Positions 8,560 through 17,753 of a stretch of DNA of 49,739 nucleotides are shown piece by piece. The stretch is from Chryseobacterium indologenes. Its GTDB lineage: Bacteria > Bacteroidota > Bacteroidia > Flavobacteriales > Weeksellaceae. Both the position numbers and the translations under genes were made by a program. The stretch lies in contig LAZY01000035.1 of assembly GCA_001013295.1 (NCBI GenBank), positions 1 to 49,739 of the forward strand, given 5' to 3'. The notes beneath the pieces are model-generated. The model was not told the origin of the DNA, searched no databases, and was given only the letters and a program-made list of their open reading frames with translations. Numbering within the stretch: position 1 is the stretch's first letter; each line of letters begins with the position of its first letter.

Positions 8560-10683
8560 ATGACGACCGTAGCATTTATACAGAAGCAGCTCAATATTTC
8601 TGAAAAGAGCATCAACAATACTTTACAATTATTAGCAGAAGACTGCACCATTCCTTTTATTGCCCGTTACCGGAAAGACAGAACCGGAAACCTGGATGAA
8701 ACCCAGATCGAACAAATTGCGAAAATCAGCAAACAGTTTGATGAGATTGTGAAGAGAAAAGAATCTATTTTAAAATCTATAGAGGAGCAGGATGCTTTAA
8801 CGCCTGAACTTCAACAAAGAATTGAAGACAGTTTTGATCTTCAGGAGCTGGAGGACCTCTACCTGCCTTTCAAAAAGCGCAAGAAAACCAAAGCGGATGC
8901 CGCTAAAGAAAAAGGGCTGGAACCTTTAGCCAAGATCATCATGAGCCAGAAGAACAATGATCTTCTGTTTCTGGCTTCAAAATATCTGAACAATGAAGTG
9001 GCCTCTGAGGAAGAAGCACTTCAGGGCGCCAGAGACATCATGGCAGAATGGATCAATGAAAACATGTATGTCCGTAAAAACCTCCGTCGGATATTTCAGC
9101 GTAAGGCTGTAGTGACTTCTAAGGTTGTAAAGGCTAAAAAAGATGAGGAAGATGCTCAAAAGTTCTCTCAATACTTCGAATGGGAGGAAAACCTGAGCAG
9201 AACTCCTTCACATAGACTTCTGGCAATGTTGAGAGCAGAAGCTGAAGGTTTTGTGAAGACCAATGTGGGGATTGACAAAGAAGAAGCGATCGATTTCATA
9301 GAAAAAGCAATCATTAAATCGAATAATGAAAGTTATGAACAGATAGCGATTGCCATCAAAGACAGTTATAAAAGGCTTTTGGAACCTGCCATTTCTAATG
9401 AAGCATTGCAGGAAGCTAAAGAAAAAGCAGATCAGAAAGCGATTGAGATCTTTTCTGAAAACCTGGGTCAGCTGCTATTGGCCCCACCTTTGGGCGAAAA
9501 AAGAATTCTGGCTATAGATCCGGGATACAGAAGTGGCTGTAAAGTGGTGTGTCTGGATGAAAAAGGAGATCTGCTCCATAATGAAACCCTCTACCCTCAC
9601 GCTCCCCAGAATGAAAGCGGAATGGCGATGAAAAAAATCCGTTCTATGGTGAATGCCTACAATATTGAAGCTATTTCTATCGGAAACGGAACGGCGAGCC
9701 GTGAAACGGAATTCTTTATTAAAAAGATCGCTTTTGATAAGCCATTGCAGGTCTTTGTAGTTTCAGAAGCCGGAGCCTCTGTTTATTCTGCAAGTAAGAT
9801 TGCCAGGGATGAATTTCCAACCTATGATGTGACGGTGCGTGGTGCGGTTTCAATTGGGAGAAGACTTTCTGATCCGCTGGCAGAGCTTGTAAAAATTGAT
9901 CCGAAATCTATCGGAGTCGGACAATATCAACATGATGTAGACCAGACTCAACTGAAAAACGAACTGGATTCTACGGTGATGAAATGTGTAAACTCGGTGG
10001 GAATCAATTTAAATACAGCCAGTAAGTCTCTGTTGAGCTATGTTTCCGGAATTGGAGAGAAAATGGCGGAGAATATTGTGAATTACCGTGCTGAAAATGG
10101 GGCTTTTGAAGACCGAAAGCAACTGAAAAAAGTGCCAAGACTTGGAGAGAAAGCATTCCAGCAGGCGGCGGCTTTTGTAAGGATTTCAAATGCTAAGAAC
10201 CCACTTGATAATTCGGCAGTACATCCTGAAGCTTACGGAATTGTAGAAAAAATGGCTAAAGATCTGGGGATTAAAACCAATGAACTGATTGCCAATAAAG
10301 AAAAAATTGCTTCGATAAAACCGGAGTCTTATATAACTGGAGAAATCGGGATTCTGGGAATCAAAGATATTCTGAAGGAGCTTGAAAAGCCAGGACTGGA
10401 CCCTCGAAAAGCCGCGAAAGTATTTGAGTTTGATCCGAATGTAAAAAGCATTAAGGATTTAAAAGCAGGAATGATTCTTCCGGGAATTGTCAACAATATT
10501 ACCGCTTTCGGATGTTTTGTAGATCTGGGAATCAAAGAAAGCGGACTGGTCCATATTTCCCAGCTGAAAGACGGCTTTGTTTCTGACGTCAACGAAGTGG
10601 TAAAGCTTCACCAGCATGTAAGGGTAAAAGTAACTGAAGTGGATGAAGCAAGGAAAAGGGTTCAGCTAAGCATGATTCTATAG
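8560..10683 (+). CDS. tex: Tex-family RNA-binding transcription accessory protein
   Basis: Tex-family proteins bind nucleic acid and are linked to transcription processes; most bacteria have one copy. The 707 aa show the standard order. An N-terminal helical domain carries FIARYRKDRTGNLDE and the charged LEDLYLPFKKRKKTKAD. A YqgF/RuvC-like fold contains ILAIDPGYRSGCKVV at about residue 320. A helix-hairpin-helix pair follows (LNTASKSLLSYVSGIGEKMA). The C-terminal S1 domain begins near GMILPGIVNNITAFGCFVDLG. Length is slightly below the roughly 750-780 aa of other members. The ATG lies 40 bp after the tracrRNA terminator. Likely transcribed alone, with a weak -7-like TATTTTAG upstream. Confidence 0.93.
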   Translation: MTTVAFIQKQLNISEKSINNTLQLLAEDCTIPFIARYRKDRTGNLDETQIEQIAKISKQFDEIVKRKESILKSIEEQDALTPELQQRIEDSFDLQELEDLYLPFKKRKKTKADAAKEKGLEPLAKIIMSQKNNDLLFLASKYLNNEVASEEEALQGARDIMAEWINENMYVRKNLRRIFQRKAVVTSKVVKAKKDEEDAQKFSQYFEWEENLSRTPSHRLLAMLRAEAEGFVKTNVGIDKEEAIDFIEKAIIKSNNESYEQIAIAIKDSYKRLLEPAISNEALQEAKEKADQKAIEIFSENLGQLLLAPPLGEKRILAIDPGYRSGCKVVCLDEKGDLLHNETLYPHAPQNESGMAMKKIRSMVNAYNIEAISIGNGTASRETEFFIKKIAFDKPLQVFVVSEAGASVYSASKIARDEFPTYDVTVRGAVSIGRRLSDPLAELVKIDPKSIGVGQYQHDVDQTQLKNELDSTVMKCVNSVGINLNTASKSLLSYVSGIGEKMAENIVNYRAENGAFEDRKQLKKVPRLGEKAFQQAAAFVRISNAKNPLDNSAVHPEAYGIVEKMAKDLGIKTNELIANKEKIASIKPESYITGEIGILGIKDILKELEKPGLDPRKAAKVFEFDPNVKSIKDLKAGMILPGIVNNITAFGCFVDLGIKESGLVHISQLKDGFVSDVNEVVKLHQHVRVKVTEVDEARKRVQLSMIL

Positions 10684-10694
10684 TTGATTGAACT

Positions 10695-10840
10695 AGGAAG
10701 CCAGAAGCAGGAATAAGGAAGCTATTTAAGTCGTAAATACTACTATCTGGCTTTATTATATTTTGAAAATGACAATTTTATTCATGATCAACTGTAATAA
10801 GGCGAACAGTGACTTCCAACTTCCTGCTTCCAGCCTAACT
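10695..10840. repeat. Imperfect inverted repeat pair in the tex-HAD gap
   Basis: AGGAAGCCAGAAGCAGGAA (10695-10713) is roughly the inverse of 10811-10840 (CTTCCAACTTCCTGCTTCC core), about 100 bp apart. The shared core is around AGAAGCAGGAA. The pair lies after tex and before the HAD gene, like dispersed intergenic repeats. It may be a REP-type element; no coding sequence is seen in it. Confidence 0.4.
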
Positions 10841-10864
10841 AACGAATAATATAAATATCATATT

Positions 10865-11500
10865 TTGAAATATAAAAACTTAATTTTCGATCTGGACGGG
10901 ACATTATGGGATCCCAGAGCAACCATCATAGGGATATGGAATGACATTCTGCATCAGCATCAATTCATCGAAAGGGAATTAAAGCCTGAAGATATGGATC
11001 AGTATATGGGGCTTCTGGCTAAAGATATTCTGAAAGATATTGTACCGGGCATTTCTGATCAGCAGGTGAAAGAAACTCTTTCTGAAATTATAAAAAAAGA
11101 GAATACTATTCTCCGTACTCAGGGTGGAGTTTTATATGAAAATGTGGAAGAAACCCTGAAAATTCTTGCTCGTGACCATCGTCTTTTTATTGTAAGTAAT
11201 TGTCAGGATGGGTATATTGAGGCGTTTTTAGACTATTATAAACTCAATGATCTTTTCACCGATTTTGAATCTCACGGACGGACCACAAAGCCAAAATCAG
11301 AGAATATTAAACTCATTATGGAAAGAAATCATCTATCAGCTGAAGACACGGTGTATATTGGTGATACCCAAACCGATTATGATTCTTCCGCATCCAATAA
11401 TCTTCCTTTTATCTTCTGTACATACGGCTTCGGAAAACTGAATACGGATCATTATGAGCCTGCAGTTTCAATTTTTTCAGATTTGGCACTCTATGTGTAA
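10865..11500 (+). CDS. HAD-superfamily hydrolase, phosphatase-like
   Basis: HAD hydrolases use an aspartate nucleophile to remove phosphate from small molecules. The 211-aa protein has motif I as LIFDLDGTLWDP, motif II in FIVSNCQDGY, a lysine before motif IV (TTKPKSENIKL) and motif IV YIGDTQTDYDSS. The helical cap inserted after motif I suits the phosphoglycolate-phosphatase group. The substrate cannot be told. Because motif I begins at residue 7, the start must lie close upstream. The frame has a stop at 10847 and no ATG between, so the TTG at 10865 is the most likely start. An RDD protein gene follows 46 bp later on the same strand. Confidence 0.88.
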   Translation: MKYKNLIFDLDGTLWDPRATIIGIWNDILHQHQFIERELKPEDMDQYMGLLAKDILKDIVPGISDQQVKETLSEIIKKENTILRTQGGVLYENVEETLKILARDHRLFIVSNCQDGYIEAFLDYYKLNDLFTDFESHGRTTKPKSENIKLIMERNHLSAEDTVYIGDTQTDYDSSASNNLPFIFCTYGFGKLNTDHYEPAVSIFSDLALYV

Positions 11501-11546
11501 GATTTTACTGGTTTTGATCTGAAAATAAAGAACCACTATAACCATT

Positions 11547-12110
11547 ATGAAAATATCTGAACTTAAAGAGAAAAGGATTATCCGCAGGGCTACCCGTGAG
11601 TTTGATCGTGAAGGAAACAGAATATACAACCAGGTTGAATATGAATTTCCATGCAACTCCTGGTATAAGAACTACCAATGGGAAAGACTGTTGGCTAAAA
11701 TGATCGACTTTCTCCCTTTTTTAGTTATTTTCTTATATGTATTTTCTTATACAGCCTTTATGGGATTTTTATATTCCATTCCTCTTGTCATTATTTCAGG
11801 AACGCTATGGGAAACATACCAGGGGGCAAGTCTTGGCAAAAAACTTTTCAAAATAAGGGTCATCGATGATTTTGGAAATACGCCGGACTTCTTAAAGTCA
11901 TTACAGAGAAATGTATTGTCTCTCTTCAATTTCTGGCCTGTTTTGATAGAATATTATCCACCCATCAATAAAACCTGGGCGGATGAATCTATCGAAAAAA
12001 ATTTCAGCATGAACCTCAACAATAAGATCTGCAAAACGTATATTGTCAAGGAAAAGAAAATGCCTGAAATAAAAGAGCTTCTTAAGGAGAAAAGTTTAAA
12101 GATGGTTTGA
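11547..12110 (+). CDS. RDD-family integral membrane protein
   Basis: The 187-aa protein has a charged N-terminal segment, then an RDD-type core with two hydrophobic stretches (FLPFLVIFLYVFSYTAFM and the segment YSIPLVIISGTLW). The signature SLGKKLFKIRVIDDFGN and a following LQRNVLSLFNFWPVLIEY are typical of RDD domains. The exact role of RDD proteins is poorly known; some are linked to ion or osmolyte transport. It follows the HAD gene and may be cotranscribed with it. The end converges with the minus-strand lipoprotein gene 68 bp away. Confidence 0.75.
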   Translation: MKISELKEKRIIRRATREFDREGNRIYNQVEYEFPCNSWYKNYQWERLLAKMIDFLPFLVIFLYVFSYTAFMGFLYSIPLVIISGTLWETYQGASLGKKLFKIRVIDDFGNTPDFLKSLQRNVLSLFNFWPVLIEYYPPINKTWADESIEKNFSMNLNNKICKTYIVKEKKMPEIKELLKEKSLKMV

Positions 12111-12178
12111 AACTCTTTTCAAATCAGGAAAATCAATAGCTTCTGAGGAGGCAGTTGCCTGAAAAAGTATGCCTTTAT

Positions 12179-13135
12179 TTATTTTTCTTTTTTTAATGGG
12201 TAAGTCTTCTTTTTTCTTTCTGCAAACCTTTCATCAATATAAGGACAGCTCCAAAGATATTGGTCTCCAATAAAAGTAATAACCCCAAAATCTTTTGTTT
12301 TTTTCAGATATACAGCATTTTCAGTATGATCAAGTGCTTTTAAAAAGCTCAAACGGATCCTGTTTTCTTTATTTTCTTTTATGATTAATGTATAGAATTC
12401 GTACAATTGAAACCCTTCTGCCATATAAGTAATAGAATCTTTTGAGATTTTTAATGTAATTTCATGAATATCTCTCCAGTCTTCACTATCTTCATTTAGG
12501 CTTAATGAGTATTTACCATACCAATTTTTAGAAATGGAATTAACTTGTAAATTCAAATTATTCTCTTTTGAATTTTTGCTATGTACCATAGTGTTTAGTT
12601 CATCAATACTTATTACACTTTCTTCTCCTTCTTTAATTTTTTTTTCTCCTATATATTCCCATCTTTTTTTAACATCTTCAAATAGATAATACTTTTTAAT
12701 AAATGGAAAAATGTAATCATTTTTTTTAATGTATTGAGGAGCAATGTATTCGGCTAGCCTATAATAATCATTAATATGAGGCTCCAATTTCTTTTTTATC
12801 AACAAATTTATTTGTCGCAATTGTTCATTTGTAGCCCCTTCCTCAATCATAATATTATTTTTACTATCATAATTTTTCCATTCTTCCTGAAGTTCTTTAT
12901 TCTTGGCAAGAAAAATAACAGAAAATTCTCCCATTTTAGAGTTTCTGTAAAAGTATATTGGATAAGTATTATTAGGATCTAATTCATAAGAACTAAAAAA
13001 TCTTTTATCCAAAAAATTTGGAACTCCATCATTAACCTCTAAGGGCTTTGGTTGTTCCTCATTTTTATTTTGTCCATTACATGATATTAAGCAAAAAGTG
13101 ATTAAAATTGATAGTATGATTTTAATATTTTTCAT
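12179..13135 (-). CDS. Lipoprotein, probable immunity protein for the adjacent peptidoglycan hydrolase
   Basis: The 318-aa protein begins MKNIKIILSILITFCLISCN, a lipoprotein signal with cysteine at residue 19, so it is anchored in a membrane facing the periplasm. The rest is lysine- and glutamate-rich with no family I recognise; the segment LQVNSISKNWYGKYSLSLNE resembles ligand-binding beta proteins only loosely. The start codon overlaps the stop of the upstream hydrolase gene by 4 bp, so production of the two is coupled. A periplasm-facing lipoprotein coded directly after a cell-wall-degrading effector is the usual setting for an immunity protein. That role is inferred from context. The sequence is AT-rich and seems fast-evolving, as immunity genes often are. 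Confidence 0.6.
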   Translation of the reverse strand: MKNIKIILSILITFCLISCNGQNKNEEQPKPLEVNDGVPNFLDKRFFSSYELDPNNTYPIYFYRNSKMGEFSVIFLAKNKELQEEWKNYDSKNNIMIEEGATNEQLRQINLLIKKKLEPHINDYYRLAEYIAPQYIKKNDYIFPFIKKYYLFEDVKKRWEYIGEKKIKEGEESVISIDELNTMVHSKNSKENNLNLQVNSISKNWYGKYSLSLNEDSEDWRDIHEITLKISKDSITYMAEGFQLYEFYTLIIKENKENRIRLSFLKALDHTENAVYLKKTKDFGVITFIGDQYLWSCPYIDERFAERKKKTYPLKKEK

Positions 13136-15660
13136 AAAGTATTGCCTTTGTTATCAAATTTAGATTTCATATAATTTTCAGGGTTTATTCTGTTTTTAAG
13201 TTTACATTTATTCCCACCGCTATAAATTTCATAATCAGTTCCAGCCTCCACATGAATGTGTCTATGCTGTACTTCTATGTGCATAGCATTACCTGTACTT
13301 CCTGACAGACCTATAATTTCATTATGCTTTACCTTTTGGCCAATTTTAACATGTATCTTAGATAAATGGGCGTAAAAAGTATATACTGTTTTACCATCTT
13401 TATCTTTTGATTTAATTGTAACGGTGTTACCATAACTTGTAGAAGATTCATAACCTTTTACTCTATCATTTTGTGGTAATTCTGAGCGGGTGTGAATTAT
13501 CTCACCACACATCATAGAGTGAACTTCCGTTCCAACAATCGAAAGAATGTCTGTTCCTGTATGAAAATATTTTGACCCATCTGAACGTGTTCTTTGTGCT
13601 TTATGATACCGATTATGGTTTTTATTACCACTTTGATCATTAACTTTAGGATTACTAACTACGTCTGCATATTCAAAACATTGTGAGCAATCTTTTGCAC
13701 ATTTCCCATTAAGGGATTTTTCTTCTTTATTTACTCCACAGCTGAATTGATTTTCTTTTATATCTAATCCTCGATTATAAACCTCTTGAGCTGCTGCTGC
13801 AACTTCCCACACATAGGTATTTCCATCTGGATCTGTTGCTTTTTTATATTTTATTTGTTTTCCCTTATTGTTTGTTTTATATGCCCATTCCCATTCACCT
13901 TTTTCTTTAAAGAATAATGGATTATTTCTATATGCTGCTCCATGCAAAACTACATAGTCTTTTTCGGAACCATGCCCACAAGCACTTGGATATAAAACTG
14001 CCAAATATAAGTCTGTTAATGTTTTGTACTTCGCTTTATGGGAGACTAAATGCTTCTGTACATACTCCATTTGCTCTATAAAAGACATTTTGATCAATTG
14101 ATCTTGCGTAGTCTTTATCGTTTTAGCAGCTTCTTTTCCAAATTGGATTAATCCAACATATCCAACACCATTATCTATAGACGGCCTAAAAGTTTCAATT
14201 GTTTCCAATGCCATCACCGTCATTAACCAATTAGGATCGATATTCAGATTTTTGGCAACCTCAATAACCTTTTTTCTTTCATTACAACCAATCTTATTAC
14301 CCCAGACTAGATCATATTGCTGGCAAATACAACTAGATGCTTTTTCTTCTTTTTTCTCCCGTTTCGGCTCCTTAATCATCACAGGAGAATCATTAGGATC
14401 TACTTTCACAGGTTCAGCATCCGGACTTATCGGGATCACTCTGGAAGTTACAGAAGTATTGAGATGTTCAACTTCTATGAAATATTCCTGCGAAGGTCCT
14501 TCTCCCCACCCGTTCCCTTTAGTATACATTTCTTTGGTAAGAGTAATCCCATTGATGAAGTTAGTGGTATCATAAGCCAACGTTACGGATATTTCGTACA
14601 AAAGATCATTGCTGTAAGAGGACAGATCTTCTTCCCAGATCTTTATCTTTACATTTTTCCCTTTCATATTTTGGGAAGTTATTTTAATGGAAACGATATT
14701 TCCAGTTTTTGCATTTTTCAAAGGTTTTCCCATACCATCTGTAAATTCGGCACTCAGGATCTTTCCTTCAGGGTCAGCCTGTTGCCGGGCTTCCGGGGTT
14801 TGTGGAAATTTGGCTGTATTTTCTTTCGGTTTCGGCCGATCTTGTTTTGATCCGTTATTTCCAGGAGGAATTTGCTTTGGTAGAATGGATTGTTCAGATG
14901 CCGGAGGGATATAGGTAGGATTAGCTACATTTACGTTCGGACTGGTCTTTAGAATATGTTTGGAGACCTTTTCTGCAGTCACATAATATTCGTGGGTTTT
15001 ACCTTCGTCCTTATCTCCTTTTGCAACTCCCGCATTGGCGATCCGAACAGCCATTGTGTAAGATGACAATCTGAAAACAACCCTGGCAACCCCTTCATGA
15101 TCCACCTCACCGATGACAGGAATCTGATTGATCTTATTCATCATATTCACCACCGGGTCATGCCCTTTACCTATGGCATCATCTTCCCAAAGACTAAACG
15201 AGACTTTTTGCCCAAACATCCCTACACAATAGGCTTTAGCTATTATCGTATCGGTATAATGCAGAAGCTTTCCTTTGGGAATCTGCCTGGAATTAATATC
15301 CAGCAATTCTACATTAACTATTTTGGGGTTTTCGGCAGCCTGTGGCCTGATATACAAATCTCCCCTATCCTTTCCTCTGACAACTTCAATCTTCAGAGCC
15401 TTGTATTTGAGACTCTTATTCGTAAATGTATAGGAAACGATTTCGCCTTCCTTCAAATTTCCATTCGTTATCCGCCATCCTTTTTTATCCTGTATATGGA
15501 TGTTCCAGTGTATCTTTGTCAACGGAAAAGACACAGGATTCAACAACGTAAGACCATCTGCTGCAGAAAGGGAATATATCTCTGTATTTCCGACTCTGGG
15601 CTCGGTATTCCCTGTAATAGTTAACTTTGCCATACCTCTTAATTTTTCAAAATTATTCAT
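13132..15660 (-). CDS. Large peptidoglycan hydrolase effector: transglycosylase-like domain plus M23 metallopeptidase
   Basis: The 842-aa protein has no signal peptide. Residues 1 to about 250 and 290 to 420 look like beta-rich repeats with a proline-rich linker between them (near residues 255-290). Around 460-560 is a lysozyme or transglycosylase-like region, CNERKKVIEVAKNLNIDPNW then MALETIETF with candidate catalytic E486, followed by GYVGLIQFGKEA. The C-terminus is an M23 (LytM) peptidase: HTGTD gives H700 and D704, and HIH gives H801/H803. Together these would cut both glycan and peptide links. The lack of a signal sequence and the upstream PAAR-like gene suggest delivery by a contractile injection machine. 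Start at 15660 overlaps the previous gene by 8 bp; an ATG at 15633 is the alternative. Confidence 0.8.
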   Translation of the reverse strand: MNNFEKLRGMAKLTITGNTEPRVGNTEIYSLSAADGLTLLNPVSFPLTKIHWNIHIQDKKGWRITNGNLKEGEIVSYTFTNKSLKYKALKIEVVRGKDRGDLYIRPQAAENPKIVNVELLDINSRQIPKGKLLHYTDTIIAKAYCVGMFGQKVSFSLWEDDAIGKGHDPVVNMMNKINQIPVIGEVDHEGVARVVFRLSSYTMAVRIANAGVAKGDKDEGKTHEYYVTAEKVSKHILKTSPNVNVANPTYIPPASEQSILPKQIPPGNNGSKQDRPKPKENTAKFPQTPEARQQADPEGKILSAEFTDGMGKPLKNAKTGNIVSIKITSQNMKGKNVKIKIWEEDLSSYSNDLLYEISVTLAYDTTNFINGITLTKEMYTKGNGWGEGPSQEYFIEVEHLNTSVTSRVIPISPDAEPVKVDPNDSPVMIKEPKREKKEEKASSCICQQYDLVWGNKIGCNERKKVIEVAKNLNIDPNWLMTVMALETIETFRPSIDNGVGYVGLIQFGKEAAKTIKTTQDQLIKMSFIEQMEYVQKHLVSHKAKYKTLTDLYLAVLYPSACGHGSEKDYVVLHGAAYRNNPLFFKEKGEWEWAYKTNNKGKQIKYKKATDPDGNTYVWEVAAAAQEVYNRGLDIKENQFSCGVNKEEKSLNGKCAKDCSQCFEYADVVSNPKVNDQSGNKNHNRYHKAQRTRSDGSKYFHTGTDILSIVGTEVHSMMCGEIIHTRSELPQNDRVKGYESSTSYGNTVTIKSKDKDGKTVYTFYAHLSKIHVKIGQKVKHNEIIGLSGSTGNAMHIEVQHRHIHVEAGTDYEIYSGGNKCKLKNRINPENYMKSKFDNKGNTL

Positions 15661-16159
15661 AAACCGGATCAGGGTCTTCCAGCTCCTTTTGTGATTCCTT
15701 CAGGTCTAAGAATGGATTAATCATCTGATAGGTTCCCGGATCTGCCTGTGTTATATTCTGCCGGTTCATCACAGAAGTCTGGCCATGTTCCTTTATCGTG
15801 ATTTTCCCACCGGTACTGCACATCAGTTCAGAAATCTCAGAAATACAGCTCTTATTCATGACCTTGGTTTTTTCATACACTTTTTGCCACTTTCCTGCAG
15901 GAGCAAAAGTGCATGGCAGATAGCCTCCTGATGTAGGTTTCAATCTACAGGTTCCAAAACTTGGCCCGGGAGGATCAAACTGTACATCATCTTCGGTTAC
16001 GGCAAGATGATCGGCTATGGAATCCTGGGTATTCCAATAGTGTTTTTGATGGGAGGTTACTCTGAAGTGGGGAAACTGATTTCCCTGATTACATTGAGCT
16101 TTGCCCTTTTGAATGACAAAGTGTTTGCCATCATGAGCTGATAAATTTTCTGACATCAT
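15653..16159 (-). CDS. DUF4280 / PAAR-like spike protein
   Basis: The 168-aa protein matches the DUF4280 pattern: an early cysteine in KGKAQCNQGNQFPHFRVTSH, a QFDPPGPSFGTCRLKP stretch, GGYLPCTFAPAGKWQ and ELMCSTGGKITIKEHGQ. DUF4280 proteins are PAAR-like and are thought to cap the spike of type VI-like or extracellular contractile systems and to carry effectors. It lies between a LysM-type protein (17 bp upstream) and the hydrolase, whose start overlaps its end. The spaced cysteines could bind metal at the tip. The secretion machine is not in this window. Confidence 0.8.
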   Translation of the reverse strand: MMSENLSAHDGKHFVIQKGKAQCNQGNQFPHFRVTSHQKHYWNTQDSIADHLAVTEDDVQFDPPGPSFGTCRLKPTSGGYLPCTFAPAGKWQKVYEKTKVMNKSCISEISELMCSTGGKITIKEHGQTSVMNRQNITQADPGTYQMINPFLDLKESQKELEDPDPVYE

Positions 16160-16175
16160 CGTATTTGTTTTGGTA

Positions 16176-17306
16176 TCAAGGTTGTTTTTCTAACTCAAAA
16201 GTCATTTTTTTCTTATAATCAGGCATGTGAAGATCAAACTCTGCTTTAATTTTCTGTATAGAAAAGTCCTTACCATCTAAAATATATTTTGCCTGATGTT
16301 TGGCCTTTACAGAATCTGAATGAGGACTGATGCTTTCATCATACTCGAAATCTGTATAAAATAATTCCTGAGCAGTACGATAATCTACGGACTTGCCAGT
16401 TTGCAGAAGTTCAACAAACTGAGGATCTGTCTGCAACAAGGTCTTATGAATCATTTCAAGTTGAATGGGAGAAGCAGGAGCAAGCCATGAAAACTCATCC
16501 CGATAAGGCAATGTGGTATCTTCTGAACGGTATTCTGCCTGGTAAAATTTATTGAAAACAAATTGCAGTGCCAGTATTTTCTTTAAGCTCCTATACATAT
16601 TCTGTGGATCTGATATATTTTGTTTCATCTGGTCAATATGGGAAACGGCGTAAGCTCCGGAATGATAATCTTTCAAAGCCTCTATTTCACGGATCATTTC
16701 TTTTACTTCTTTATAAGATTCTGCTGCTACAAAGTTTCCTGAGTTATCCAGGATCAAGGTTACCGGATACATTATTTTCACCAGATCTGCCGCCAGATGA
16801 TTGATTTTCTCTTCCGGTTCTTCACCGTCTTTTTGGAAACTGCTCATTGAGAAATGGATATAATGCCTGTCCTGTATTGTTTTGAGATAACTGAAATGCA
16901 GTTTATAAGCATACTCATATTTTTGTATCGCATCATCACTTTCGGTCTGCCTTACAAAATAATCTCCGTTGATCAGGTTCATATTCAATGGAATTTTCCC
17001 ATTGGGAAGAAGATAACATAGGCTTTCTCCCTTCTCCCGGATCTGTCTGTTAATCCTTAGTATTTCATCAGGTACAGGAATGTGAAGCTTTTGCAGAAGT
17101 CTTAATGTTCCGTTTTCCGGAACTATATCTAAAGGGCTGCATCGTGCATTATGATATTCACGGAGATAATTAGGATTTTCGAGATGTAAATCCCATGAAA
17201 TACTCTCCAGGGTCTCTCCCGATTTCACAAAATAAACATTCAGGTTCACTGGAGATCCGCTTGTACCCAGAACAGGGTCCTCCCGATTCGAGATATTTTT
17301 TTTCAT
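16176..17306 (-). CDS. LysM-domain protein of the spike/effector cassette
   Basis: The 376-aa protein has an N-terminal LysM-like segment (VYFVKSGETLESISWDLHLE, with NYLREYHNARC and LHIPVP) at about residues 24-78. The rest is mainly helical with no family I recognise. LysM domains bind glycan or act as docking modules in tail-like machines. It is the first gene of a four-gene minus-strand set: LysM, DUF4280, hydrolase, lipoprotein. In this position it may be an adaptor or chaperone that loads the effector on the spike. No signal peptide is seen, which fits cytoplasmic assembly. The role is inferred from context; the domain call is fairly secure. Confidence 0.7.
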   Translation of the reverse strand: MKKNISNREDPVLGTSGSPVNLNVYFVKSGETLESISWDLHLENPNYLREYHNARCSPLDIVPENGTLRLLQKLHIPVPDEILRINRQIREKGESLCYLLPNGKIPLNMNLINGDYFVRQTESDDAIQKYEYAYKLHFSYLKTIQDRHYIHFSMSSFQKDGEEPEEKINHLAADLVKIMYPVTLILDNSGNFVAAESYKEVKEMIREIEALKDYHSGAYAVSHIDQMKQNISDPQNMYRSLKKILALQFVFNKFYQAEYRSEDTTLPYRDEFSWLAPASPIQLEMIHKTLLQTDPQFVELLQTGKSVDYRTAQELFYTDFEYDESISPHSDSVKAKHQAKYILDGKDFSIQKIKAEFDLHMPDYKKKMTFELEKQP

Positions 17307-17491
17307 AATTTGATGTGTTTTTTATTCCTATAAGGTTTTTAAAATTAAAAATCTCTACCCTACATTATTTTGCATTCACATGTATTTTTATTGCAATTTA
17401 TACAGGTAAATATGTACAATAAAAAGAAGTTCAAAAGAAGATCAAAAATTAGAAGCAGATCATTTACATTGATAAAAAAATGATATAAGAT

Positions 17492-17524
17492 AAACCTAAC
17501 AGGTTTTTGAAACCTGTTAGGTTT
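17492..17524. terminator. Perfect 15-bp hairpin
   Basis: AAACCTAACAGGTTT (17492-17506) pairs over 15 bp with 17510-17524 around TTG. It is symmetrical, so it could act on both strands. It may also be a dispersed palindromic element. It lies downstream of the minus-strand beta-helix gene. Confidence 0.6.
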
Positions 17525-17565
17525 GGTTATTTGTTAAAAATTATTCCCTATTGTAGAATGCAAAA

Positions 17566-17595
17566 AAGAGACAGCTCAAAGCGAGGCTGTCTCTT
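17566..17595 (-). terminator. Terminator of the beta-helix gene
   Basis: AAGAGACAGC (17566-17575) pairs with GCTGTCTCTT (17586-17595). On the minus strand it is followed by a run of T. It sits about 160 bp after the stop codon of the gene ending at 17754. It matches a common Bacteroidota terminator style. Confidence 0.7.
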
Positions 17596-17753
17596 ATTTT
17601 TGTTTAGCCATATGTACACAAATTGTACAAATGACCAGAAAAAGAAGTATGTAAAAAAGAAGCTGAAACGAAAACAGTTTCTTTTTACTGAAGTCTATGA
17701 AAATCTATTTTATTATTTATCCAAATATAGTGATTTATTTAAAATAGTTCATA

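Larger units (their letters stand above)
17307..17753. other. Intergenic region with two strong hairpins, no supported gene
   Basis: This 447-bp gap is AT-rich. It contains the two hairpins listed separately (17492-17524 and 17566-17595). The plus-strand reading frame across 17507-17764 has no start context or recognisable content and runs through both hairpins, so it is not called. No further structure is seen upstream of the LysM gene. Confidence 0.6.

Noticed and set aside
14252..15624. Long plus-strand frames (107-177 aa) opposite the hydrolase gene
   Set aside because: They lie antisense to a gene with clear domains, show no recognisable motifs, and are explained by the codon usage of the true gene.
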